NCBI GenBank assembly: GCA_019914995.1
Contig: CM034127.1
Coordinates: 6,448,001-6,512,000, forward strand
From: Acanthochlamys bracteata
Lineage: Eukaryota; Streptophyta; Magnoliopsida; Pandanales; Velloziaceae
Length of the DNA stretch: 64,000 nucleotides
Reading direction: 5' to 3'
A model generated the notes under the pieces. It saw only the letters and a list, made by a program, of their open reading frames with translations. It ran no database searches and was not told the DNA's origin. Shown here one piece after another: positions 55,512 through 64,000 of the stretch. How positions within the stretch are numbered: the first letter of the stretch is position 1; each line of letters starts with the position of its first letter. A program made the position numbers and the translations under genes.

Positions 55512-56056
55512 TAGGATGGCAAATTTTGACCCTACCCGAAACCGACCCGAAAAGGTCGGATTGGGATCAAGTCTTAGGCGAATTTGGATCGATTTCGGGT
55601 CGATCAAAAATGACCCGAAAAATTTAAACGGGTTCGGATCGAATTCGGGTTGACCCAAAAATGACCCGTTTAACTATTTATATAATATATATTATTTAAT
55701 AATTAAAAAAAATAGCAAAAAATTTCAATTTAATATACATATTTTTAATTTATCTTAATTTTAACTAATTTTTATTTAATTTATAAATTTGTCAAAATTA
55801 ATATTTTTTCTTTTTAATATATCATAATTAATAATTTTGATATATTATTATTAAAAATTAATATTTATAATTTTTATTTAATAATTTAATTATTAAATGG
55901 ATCGACTCGAATTTGACCCGATTATAAATAGGTTGGATTAGGATTAACAATTTTAACCCATATAAATAAATGAGTCGAATTAGGGTTAAATATTTTTTAT
56001 CCGGTTATTATATGGATCGATCAGAACTGATCCATGAACCCATATTATCACCCCTA
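55512..56056 (+). mobile_element. hAT-type MITE, subfamily B, copy 1
   Basis: A 545-base element starting TAGGATGGCAAA and ending TATCACCCCTA, flanked by ATATTAAT (55504-55511) and ATATTAAC (56057-56064), a 7/8 target duplication. The left end is rich in GACCCGAAA and GGGTTCGGATCGA motifs; the centre is AT-rich and without ORF. The element that begins at 63640 matches it closely along its visible length. Its ends resemble subfamily A (4901-5756) but the interiors differ. Confidence 0.82.
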
Positions 56057-56164
56057 ATATTAACTTCCTTCAAAACATCAATACAAATATTTTTTCAAAA
56101 ATATACATATTCTAAAATAAAATCAAAATTCTTTAAGATACATATTTACTTCCGAGTCTTTCCA

Positions 56165-56412
56165 TACGCAAACGTTTGGTATGCATTTAAAATTACTTAT
56201 AAAATAAAATTTTTCTAAAATAAAAATATTTTATTTTAAAAAAATCAAACTTTATATTTTTATTTCTAAAAAAATAATAAAAATATATAATTTAAAAAAT
56301 TTTACTATATAAAAACTTTTTTACTCTAAATTAATTTTTTTTAATATTTATAATTAAAAATAATAAATAATTTTTTTTAAAAAATAGAAAAAAGCTGAAT
56401 CAAACACCCACT
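56165..56412 (+). repeat. TA-rich MITE-like element, copy 8
   Basis: It begins near AAACGTTTGGTATGCATT and ends GAATCAAACACCCACTT. The interior follows the family order very closely (AAAAAAATAATAAAAATATATAATT, AATTTTACTATATAAAAACTTTTTTA). Confidence 0.55.
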
Positions 56413-56808
56413 TAATTTTTGGCCCAGCTTTTCAGCCGTGACAAAGAGGACATTTAACTTTGTGCATAATAAAATGTTCGACTCCACTGGTTTAGCGGCC
56501 TTCTATTTTGGTGCTGGTCTTTATAGTCTTTATATTGCTGCTCGCAATCGCCTTGGGGCCAAGAATTTGAAACTAGATCTCTCTGCCCTTTTCCAGAGCC
56601 TCTTCACTATTACGTTGTTTTAAATTCTTGGATCCATCTCTCATGTTCTGTGTCTTTGGAATTTACACCGATTTGTTTTCTGAATCAATAAGCATAACAC
56701 TCGTGTATTTCCATCTTTCATACTTGGGGACATGAATAAGAACTTGATTCAGGATTCCTGCAGCACTGGGGTTATATACAAGCAAGTAAAAAGAGCTATT
56801 ACAAGGCC
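56413..56808. other. Short spacer and 3' UTR of the 94-residue gene
   Basis: A 61-codon plus-strand ORF (56438-56623) lies here without recognisable similarity. Otherwise nothing was seen. Confidence 0.35.
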
Positions 56809-57093
56809 TCAGAAACCAACAACATGATCTGGAGAATCTCCCGTCATGGGTAAATACAAGTAGAACAGCAGCAAAGACATGAGGAAGACAGCAGTAACAC
56901 CAACAGGCTTCAGCTGCAACACCATCAAGCCATACAGACCTACTATAGCAAAGAAAGTACTGAAAGCATCAATCCAGAACAAGTACGTGAAGAAAAGCAG
57001 TCCGAAGACGAATACGACACAGGAAAGCTTCAGCTGCAGTACTAGCAAGCAGTGGAGAACTATCACCGGAAGGAAGAAGATGAAGTTGTCCAT
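56809..57093 (-). CDS. Small hydrophobic protein, 94 aa, with internal duplication (QLK-repeat family)
   Basis: An open frame of 94 residues from MDNFIFFLPVIVL to DSPDHVVGF (TGA). It is almost wholly hydrophobic with four candidate membrane segments. Its two halves are repeats of one unit: LHCLLVLQLKLSCVVFV (about 13-29) and LYGLMVLQLKPVGVTAVF (about 54-71), each followed by a second hydrophobic run. The 57-residue protein at 52135-52308 is a single unit of the same kind. A TATA box (57144-57155) sits about 50-60 bases upstream of the start, giving a short leader. I know no named family for it. The evidence for a real gene is the promoter fit plus repeat conservation; it could still be a relic of one. 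Confidence 0.55.
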   Translation of the reverse strand: MDNFIFFLPVIVLHCLLVLQLKLSCVVFVFGLLFFTYLFWIDAFSTFFAIVGLYGLMVLQLKPVGVTAVFLMSLLLFYLYLPMTGDSPDHVVGF

Positions 57094-57143
57094 CGTGAAA
57101 TAATAATATCTACCTCTGTGTACATGATTGAATTGATGATGAT

Positions 57144-57155
57144 GCTATATATAGA
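57144..57155 (-). promoter_or_regulatory. TATA box of the 94-residue gene
   Basis: The minus strand reads CTATATATAGCATC 52-62 bases before ATG 57093, a near-consensus plant TATA box. Confidence 0.5.
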
Positions 57156-57442
57156 GCAGTAATAGACTAATCAATAGTGGTTATGGTATATAGTAGTATT
57201 ATATAATAGAGTGATATATTGGTTTCATGAAGATTCTGGAGTTAGCGATTCAGTTCCAGGTGTTGATGAAAAGTGGGGATTTCTGTAATTTGGATACGAC
57301 GCTTCCACAAAAGGTCATAATCCTAATAACTGTATTGCGGACATGATGTGGTGTTGTGGTATGTCTGCTTCTGAAATCCCCAGAAGACCAAAAAGGTCAA
57401 CTAATTTGTTTGTATTCTTGTAGTAAAAGCAATTGAATATTG

Positions 57443-57652
57443 CTTAAAAGTTATTTATAGAGTATTTTTAATTTTTTTAAATTTTTAAATAACGTTTATA
57501 ATATTTTATAAATTTATTTAAATTTTTTACAATATTAAAAAATTTTATATTATAAAATTTATTTTTATTTATTGTTTTTTTAAATTAAAAAAATAAAATT
57601 TATTTTTTAAAATAAAATAAATATTTTTTATTTTAATATTGTATTTAATAAG
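57443..57652 (-). repeat. TA-rich MITE-like element, copy 9
   Basis: Nearly pure A/T with the family core in reverse (AAATTTTTAAATAACG, AAAAAATTTTATATTATAAAATTTATTTTTATTTATTG). Ends unclear. Confidence 0.45.
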
Positions 57653-57695
57653 TACTATCTATCGATATGAATGTTCTAATGAATGATATTTTTAG

Positions 57696-57888
57696 AAAGA
57701 GTTTGAAAGTAATTTTGAAATTAAATTTTTTTGAAAAATATTTATTTTTTAAAAATAAGTTTTTTTATCTAAAATTAATAAAAGTAAATTAATAAAAAAA
57801 TAATTACGTAATTTTTTTAAATTTTTATAAAAATATAAATTAAAAATTAAAAAACTATTTTTAGAACGAAATGTCAAACGCTCTTTGA
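57696..57888 (+). repeat. TA-rich MITE-like element, copy 10
   Basis: It begins AAGAGTTTGAAAG and ends TGTCAAACGCTCTTTG, an imperfect inverted pair. The core is in plus orientation, only about 45 bases from copy 9, so the two lie head to head. Confidence 0.5.
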
Positions 57889-58354
57889 TATTGTTTAGTT
57901 TTCACGTAAAAAGTAATTGGAAGACAACTCCTGTACTTATAATACTGCAAATCTAAACCAATTACTGAAATTAGTTCCCATACTACAGCAAATGCAATAT
58001 TGGAATATATAATTGGCTCTCAAACATTTGCTTTTGTATGAAAAAGCTGCAAGCAACAAATAGGGAAAACATTTCAATATAAATTATGTGAGGAGCTAAA
58101 AACCTTAGTTTAGCAAATGCAATGACTTGGTATATATATCCTGTATTTCCATTTTGTTGTGCTTTTTCCGACGAAAGATGACCGCAAGATTTGTCTATGT
58201 ACAGTCCAATTGAAATAAAAAACAAAAACAACAAAGAAAATTATAAAAGAAAAAAGAGAAGAAAAATTGATTGAGATGAATTGGGTAAGGTGTAAGAAGA
58301 ATTAATAGTGAAGAAGTTGTCTACAACTAGTTAATTAAAATTTTAAATTAGAAA

Positions 58355-59622
58355 TTAAGCAAGTAGCCAAAAGTTTTTATGAGTTTTGGTGTTGAGGAGG
58401 TAGCCCATGTTATTTCCCTTCTTTTGAACTCCAACACATAAGCACTTGCTGTTCTCAATCAACCACTCTGCTGTGTCTGAACTTTTACTTGATCCTTTGC
58501 TTGATCCTCCACCTAGTTTGCCTCTGCAAATAATTTGAACATGCAATATTGAGTTTCTAAGAGTTAGCTGCAAATCAACACTTGAGAAAATTTATTCATA
58601 GTCAGAATGTAATTATCATACATAGATAAACAATAGTGTATAAAATTAAAATGGTAATTTACGTGTTAACATCATTGCAAGATATATATGATTGTAATCG
58701 TATTTCTTGAGAAGCAAATACTAAATTACATCTACTAAAATTGTTACTTCACAAAAACAAAAAAAAGAAGATTTCACGTTATAATTAAGATAAATTTGTA
58801 TTTCCATAAAAACTGCAAATGAACATTCTCATTATAAATTATTTCCTTATACCTCGTATTTGGTTTGACTATAGATTATTTCGTACATTGTATTTGGTTT
58901 GAGTAATTAAAGATATTAGACGATATTTCTTATACAGATTCAAATTTAAAGTCACAATATCTAGTTTCTGATATTTAAAATTTAACCTTTAACAAGTCTA
59001 CCAAACAAACTAGCAGCAACGCTAATCTCATTAAGAATCATAATAATACCACAAATATACCTAAAGTTAATTATATATATATTATGTATACTTATATTGC
59101 CACGCATGGTTTAGCTACTTAGCAAATTAAAATTAAAGAAAAAAGCGTAGTGCAAACTAAAGAATGAATGTACCCTAAGAACGATGAAGGCCGGCGTTGT
59201 CCAATAACAAGCAGATCGACGCTGAAAATCTTCGTCTGCAACAAAATAGCATTAGCTTTATCTTTCCCTTCCAATTGGACTCTCTCCACCTGCACCTTAA
59301 CTCTCGGCTGCTTCGCCTCGCAAGCAGCCCTCATCGTCTGCAAAAACTCCACCTCTCCATTACAATCCACACTGTGATGCCCTATCGATGCAGACCCAAA
59401 GGTTGCAGACGGCGGCCGACGTAAGAGCGAAGATAGCGTCCCACTCCCGCCTCCACGGCGGGAGCTATTACTAGCGTCGACATGTAGAAGAATAATCTCG
59501 TCGTTTTCTAGCACTGCATGTGATAATGCCCAGTCAAGTGCTGCTTGAGATTCACGTCCTGCTTCGGCGATTATCATCACTCGTCGTTTCCCTCCACCGC
59601 CGCCGCCGCCGTGGATATCCAT
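58355..59622 (-). CDS. Universal stress protein (USP) domain protein
   Basis: A complete 205-residue protein of the plant USP family whose members end in NTKTHKNFWLLA. Exon 1 is 59622-59174 and exon 2 is 58523-58355 (TAA), joined by a GT-AG intron across FLG|GKLGGG. The N-terminus has a Gly run (GGGGGGG, residues 5-11), then KRRVMIIAEAGRESQAALDWALSHAV, the first strand and helix of the USP fold. IILLHVDAS, VQVERVQLEGKDKANAILLQ and SVDLLVIGQRRPSS follow. Exon 2 carries TAEWLIENSKCLCVGVQKKG. The ATP-binding G-2x-G-9x-G(S/T) signature of MJ0577-type USPs is not clear, as in many plant members of this subgroup. The gene is intact; the role is presumably stress-related, the ligand unknown. Confidence 0.93.
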
Positions 59623-60844
59623 GTTAGAGTTGTTCCTGCGTGTTCGCGGGATTCTAGAATATAGCTAGACAGCCACCTACTGTAAGGGAAACGACGGTGA
59701 TGAGAAAGACAAGGGTGTTGGAGATCGAGATGGAGAAGAGGAACTCTGCAAGGTACGTAGCTAGGAAGGAGAGGGGAGCTAATTTTGGAAAGTAATGAAT
59801 AACAGAACTAACGAGATGCTGATGTGAATGAATTGGGAAGGAGAGAGTTTCTTTCTCTCATTATGCCATATTTGGGTTGCTTGACCCGTTCAACGGAAAC
59901 CAACTAACAAGGAAATATTTTAATACAACCAAAATTGCTAGCCCGAGTAATTGTTGGGCTGGGCTGACCTTATCACGTCTATCTATCCATTAGAACATCT
60001 AGTACGTACTAATATTAACCTATTAAGCTTTAGAAAAACTAAAAGTTCTACAGAAACAAAATCGATTAAGTCAAATAAAATATGAAATTCGATCAGAGAT
60101 AGTTAAGGGTATTTTATGTTCATTGGTCAGGTACGTCGAGTCTGAATTGGACTCATACTGGACTCATTCTGATCAAAACAATATTGAGTATTTAAAATAT
60201 AGATTTAATATGATCCGGATAGAATTTGACTCGGTTCAAATTAGTTTCTTAATTGTTTAGATTGGCCTGCATGGATTCGAATATTTAAGTCTAAGTCTAA
60301 ATTATATTTTTGTTATGAGCATCATGTGAAAAAAAATGAATTTTCTAAACAAGACAAATCATAATAAATGAGTAATATTGTACTCCTCTAAAAATTTCCC
60401 TATGTATTGACTTCTACTTGTAAATTGTCTTTTTTGGAAAAATTTAAAGATTGGATCATAATCTAATATTATTTTAACTGGAAAAGATCGAAATTTTACT
60501 CATTGGACACTTCATTCATATTTCTGTAATTTTACTTTCTTTACCGTTCATTTAAGATTCCTACGAAAAATGATACAATTGTTACAATTCTTAAAACTAG
60601 TAGAAATTTTGATCATTTTCTATATCATGATCTAAGAGTTTGATTAATTAAAATAATTAGTATCATGCCAAATTTTGAAAAAGTTGATATTAAGGAAGAG
60701 TTTGTTGGAGTGTATAGTAAAAGCCCTCAATGAACTGTCACATTTTGTAAATTTTTGGGCTACAAATTGAACGTACAAATTATATATTAAAGTTAGTTTA
60801 GGATTCTCCTTTTTTTCCAATACCCAAACCTAGGGTAATGCCCT
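59623..60844. other. USP promoter region and spacer
   Basis: The first 200 bases are the likely 5' UTR and promoter of the USP gene. Beyond it is AT-rich sequence with no gene recognised. Confidence 0.4.
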
Positions 60845-61970
60845 AATTAGTCACTATATTTTTAGTTTGGTTGATTTCATTCTATATTTTAAAAATATAT
60901 GTTTTGGTGCCTATATTATAAATTTCATATCAAGCCAGTCCTTACTGATAACTCAGTCATGTCATTTATTTAATAATTAGATATACGATTCAAGAAAATA
61001 AAAAAATTTAACAATAAAAAGAGGGTCCTAATAGAAAATTTTTAATTAATTTATTTTTTTCTTTCTCTTACTCGCACTTTTCTTTTTTTTATTTCTATTA
61101 CATTGCCAAAATGATAAGCCAACATCGACATTTCTCCTAAATGGCTTTAATTTCAGGTCAAATAGTTAATATCTTATTGTGGTAGTAGATTTTCAGATTT
61201 ATGTAATTTTCTTAAAGCTACCTTCTTCGCTCAACTCCAACAAATATGACACTCGTCTTATTACGTTGTTTATATCTCTAACATCGTCGAACTTTAGACA
61301 TTCTATTCAAGCACTATCTTATACTTGTTTGATTTTTTGGTTACAAAATTTCAACCCTTCAACAATCTCTAAGCTCTTCGTTCTTAACCAACATCTTACT
61401 TCATCCACCTTTTCTATATGTATGAGTTTTTCTTCTGCTTCTATTTTGACTCTTTGTTGTTACCATACGGCAAATTTCATTTCTTGTTGACACTACCGGT
61501 CAATTACTTCTCTCTCCTCCTTGTTGCGTTCGAAATGGAGAAGAAGAAGAAGAGGATGACAGTTCAAAACCTATTTGTGAAGGACTAAAAGATTGAGAGG
61601 ATGGAAGTTGGCTCGATGAACGGTTACACGGATTAGATTCAAGCGCAAACAAGTTTCAAACTTCTTCTTGGCCGAAACCTCATGATCACCATACCGTAAC
61701 ATTATAAGAGAATTAACAACATAAAGAAAGACTACCGTAAAATATTAAAGAGAAATAAATAATATGGTAGAGCCTACATTTTTTTTGTGAAGTCTTATAT
61801 TTTACTTTGAAAGTATACACTCGCATATATATATAAAATCATTAATTGAATGGTTAGAGTTAACAAGAGGGACTATAATTCAACACAAAAATATTTTATA
61901 TAGAGGCTAAAATAAATATTTTCAATCAACCGAACAAAAATTGACAAAATTAAAGTACATGGAGCAATAT
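60845..61970. mobile_element. Possible Mutator-like MITE with long degenerate terminal repeats
   Basis: The left side (AGTCACTATATTTTTAGTTT, GGTTGATTTCATTC, GGTGCCTATAT, CAGTCCTTACTGATAACTC) reappears, inverted and diverged, on the right side. There the minus strand reads ATGTACTTTAATTTTG, GTTCGGTTGATTGAAAAT, AGCCTCTATAT, AGTCCCTCTTGTTAACTC. The termini are about 110-120 bases long. This look is typical of Mutator-type MITEs in plants. No 9-base target duplication could be confirmed, and the 103-codon ORF inside (61179-61490) has no known domain. A (GAA)n run lies at about 61540. Confidence 0.4.
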
Positions 61971-62682
61971 ACTTATAAAAGAAAATATTCAATTTAATTT
62001 AAAATGCAAAGAAAGAGAGATTTCAATATTATTTGCTATTCTAACAAGATTTGTTGGAGTATTCACCAAAAATAAAAGAAATGTATATTTAATGAAAAAT
62101 AATAGATATGGAACATTGTAATTATGGAAGCTAGAAGTTAGGAGTTGTTAGTTGAGATTCCAACAAATGCAATAAACGTATCATATATATTCAATACATC
62201 ACGAAGAATAATCTTGTAAAATTAATTTAAAAACTCTTTCTCACGATTAAAGAACTTAGACCGTAAGACGAATTTCATAAAAATAATGAAATTTTAGTAT
62301 CAAATTATACTAAAGGGACAATAAAGTTCCTACATAATCATAAGTCGAAAACTAATGGCGTGGTTACCTAACCTTAAACTAACTTTTAAAAAATGATTGA
62401 GTTTGTTAAGAATGAATTTGAAATTTGCAAGTGAGCTTCATAAAAAAGTAAATTTTTGTGTAACTTATATTAAAAGTGACTCTCGAAGTTAAAGTTTTAG
62501 TTTAAATTTTAAAGTGAATTTTTTTTGGGAAATTTGAGTTCAATGTTTTGTGTTTATTTTGTTTTGAAAGTGAGTTGAAAGTAAAGTTTTTTTTAAAAGA
62601 GGGTTTATATAGTAGGTTAGCATGTCCTAAAGACGTCAAGAAAATTTGACAAACCACATCAAAGACAACACAATGCAAACTA
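61971..62682. other. Gene-free AT-rich spacer
   Basis: No coding signal. A region at 62385-62610 has repeated AAGTGA and GAATTTGAAATT phrases and may be a degraded MITE. Confidence 0.35.
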
Positions 62683-63522
62683 TAGGGGTGGCAATATATG
62701 ACCCGATCCAAAATTTTAATTTGAAACCAATTTATTTAATTCATATTAGGATTAAAAATTTTGATCTGTATAAATATATAGATTTGGTTAGGATTGAATG
62801 AATTTGACCCGATTATTAAATTGGTTGACATGATCGACCAATCCGAATTGCCACTTTCTAAATGAATAACTCTTTCGTGGTTTTTCTTATTATATAATAA
62901 AATTTTGATAATAAAAAAATCGATAATAGTAACTATAAATTATTAAATTATATATATTTATAATTAATCGGTTATTTTTATGTTTTAGTAAAATAGTGTA
63001 AGATAAGAATATAATATTATCGAAAGTATTATTATATAGGTATTTTTTAGTAACGAATTTAGATTTTGTAGAATAATTTTTGCGAATATTTTTTCAGCTA
63101 GCTATATTATCAAATTTTTATCAGAAATTATTACTATCTATTTATAATCATAAAATTTCAACTATTACAACATATTTTTCTAAAAATAAAAGTAAAAGAA
63201 TTTAACATTCTAAGGACTGATGAGATATTAAGTAATGCACATTTTGATGAACATCATCATATCTTTATACAAAAAATATCGTGCACATTTATTCTAATTG
63301 ATTTTATAATTTCATTAAGATTAAAAATTTAAAACTAAAAATTAGTAATTTTAATTATTAAATGGATCAATCCGATTTTGATTTGATTGTTAAATAAAAT
63401 AGTTTAAGATTGATAATATTGATTCATATAAATTTATGAGTTAGATTATGATTGAACGAATTTGATACGATTATAAAATAAGTCGATATAAACTAACCTA
63501 CTAATTCAAATTACCTCCTCTA
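62683..63522 (+). mobile_element. hAT-type MITE, subfamily A, copy 2
   Basis: An 840-base element starting TAGGGGTGGCAAT and ending ATTACCTCCTCTA, flanked by GCAAACTA (62675-62682) and GCAAATTA (63523-63530), 7/8 identical. It aligns by eye over its whole length with the element at 4901-5756. Shared strings include TAGTAAAATAGTGTAAGAT, ACGAATTTAGATTTTGTA and TTTATAATCATAAA. It is the more diverged copy (fewer intact GATCCG motifs). It contains no ORF. Confidence 0.85.
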
Positions 63523-63639
63523 GCAAATTACCGCAAAAAATTAGTTGAAATCTGAGAAATACCAAAGAGGAACGACATGCTTTCCATTTATAAGTAGAAG
63601 TCTTATAAGGAGTGAATTTACAGTTATGGTTGACAACAT

Positions 63640-64000
63640 TAGGGGTGGCAAATTTCGACCCGACCCAAAAAAGTCGGGTTCGGATCGACCCGAAAATGAC
63701 TCGAAAAAGTTAAACGAGTTCGGATCAGATTCGAATTGATCCGAAATTGACCCGTTTGACTATTTATATAGTATATATTACTTAATAATTAGAAACAAAT
63801 AGCAAAAAATTTGAATTTAATTTGTATATATATACTTTTAATTTATCTTAATTTTAACTAATTTTTATTTAATTTATAAATTTTGTCAAATTTAATATTT
63901 TTTTAAATATATTATAATTAATAAGTTATATATATTATTATTAAAAAATTAATTTTTATAATTTATATTTAATAATTTAATTATTAAATAGGTCGATCCG
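63640..64000 (+). mobile_element. hAT-type MITE, subfamily B, copy 2 (cut by window end)
   Basis: It starts TAGGGGTGGCAAATTTCGAC at 63640 after a candidate 8-base site GACAACAT (63632-63639) and matches the subfamily B element at 55512 through the last base (GACCCGTTTGACTATTTATAT, TTTAATTTATCTTAATTTTA). Its right end lies beyond the window. It is 117 bases from the end of a subfamily A element. Confidence 0.8.

Overview
The window is nuclear DNA of a flowering plant, most likely a eudicot. The genes are split by AT-rich GT-AG introns and encode recognisable plant proteins. The gaps between them are very AT-rich and full of small non-autonomous transposons and decayed Ty1/copia remnants. No rRNA, tRNA, CRISPR array, operon or bacterial-type signal was seen. 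All identifications come from reading translations against remembered family motifs; no search was run.

Layout. 1-1690 (+): last five exons of a farnesyl diphosphate synthase gene. 1691-9795: repeat-rich spacer with a nested hAT-type MITE (4901-5756), a copia RNase H remnant (7440-7830) and a possible short spliced transcript. 9796-19129 (-): complete 11-exon ABCC5/MRP5-type transporter (1498 aa). 23544-27178 (+): complete 8-exon WDR70-type WD40 protein (649 aa). 31040-31210 (-): dead GDSL exon-1 copy. 32022-33696 (-): complete 5-exon GDSL esterase/lipase (370 aa) with a GC-AG intron. 35518-38862 (-): DUF946/Vps62-type gene with two candidate first exons and a one-base frameshift. 39585-40495: element made of two LTRs in opposite orientation, flanked by a 5-bp duplication. 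41857-44180: decayed copia element. 48704-51345 (+): complete 5-exon GDSL gene of LTL1 type (364 aa). 52135-52308 and 56809-57093 (-): two small, very hydrophobic proteins that share a repeat unit. 53990-55140 (-): copia integrase remnant. 58355-59622 (-): complete 2-exon universal-stress-protein gene (205 aa). 59623-64000: repeats, including three hAT MITE ends or copies.

The genes look like ordinary neighbours, not a cluster with a joint function: isoprenoid synthesis, vacuolar phytate transport, a nuclear WD40 factor, cell-wall or cuticle esterases, a Vps62-like protein and a stress protein. The items most worth a second look are the small membrane-protein pair with its internal duplication, the inverted-LTR element, the two hAT-MITE subfamilies with 8-bp target duplications, and the twin first exons plus frameshift of the DUF946 gene.
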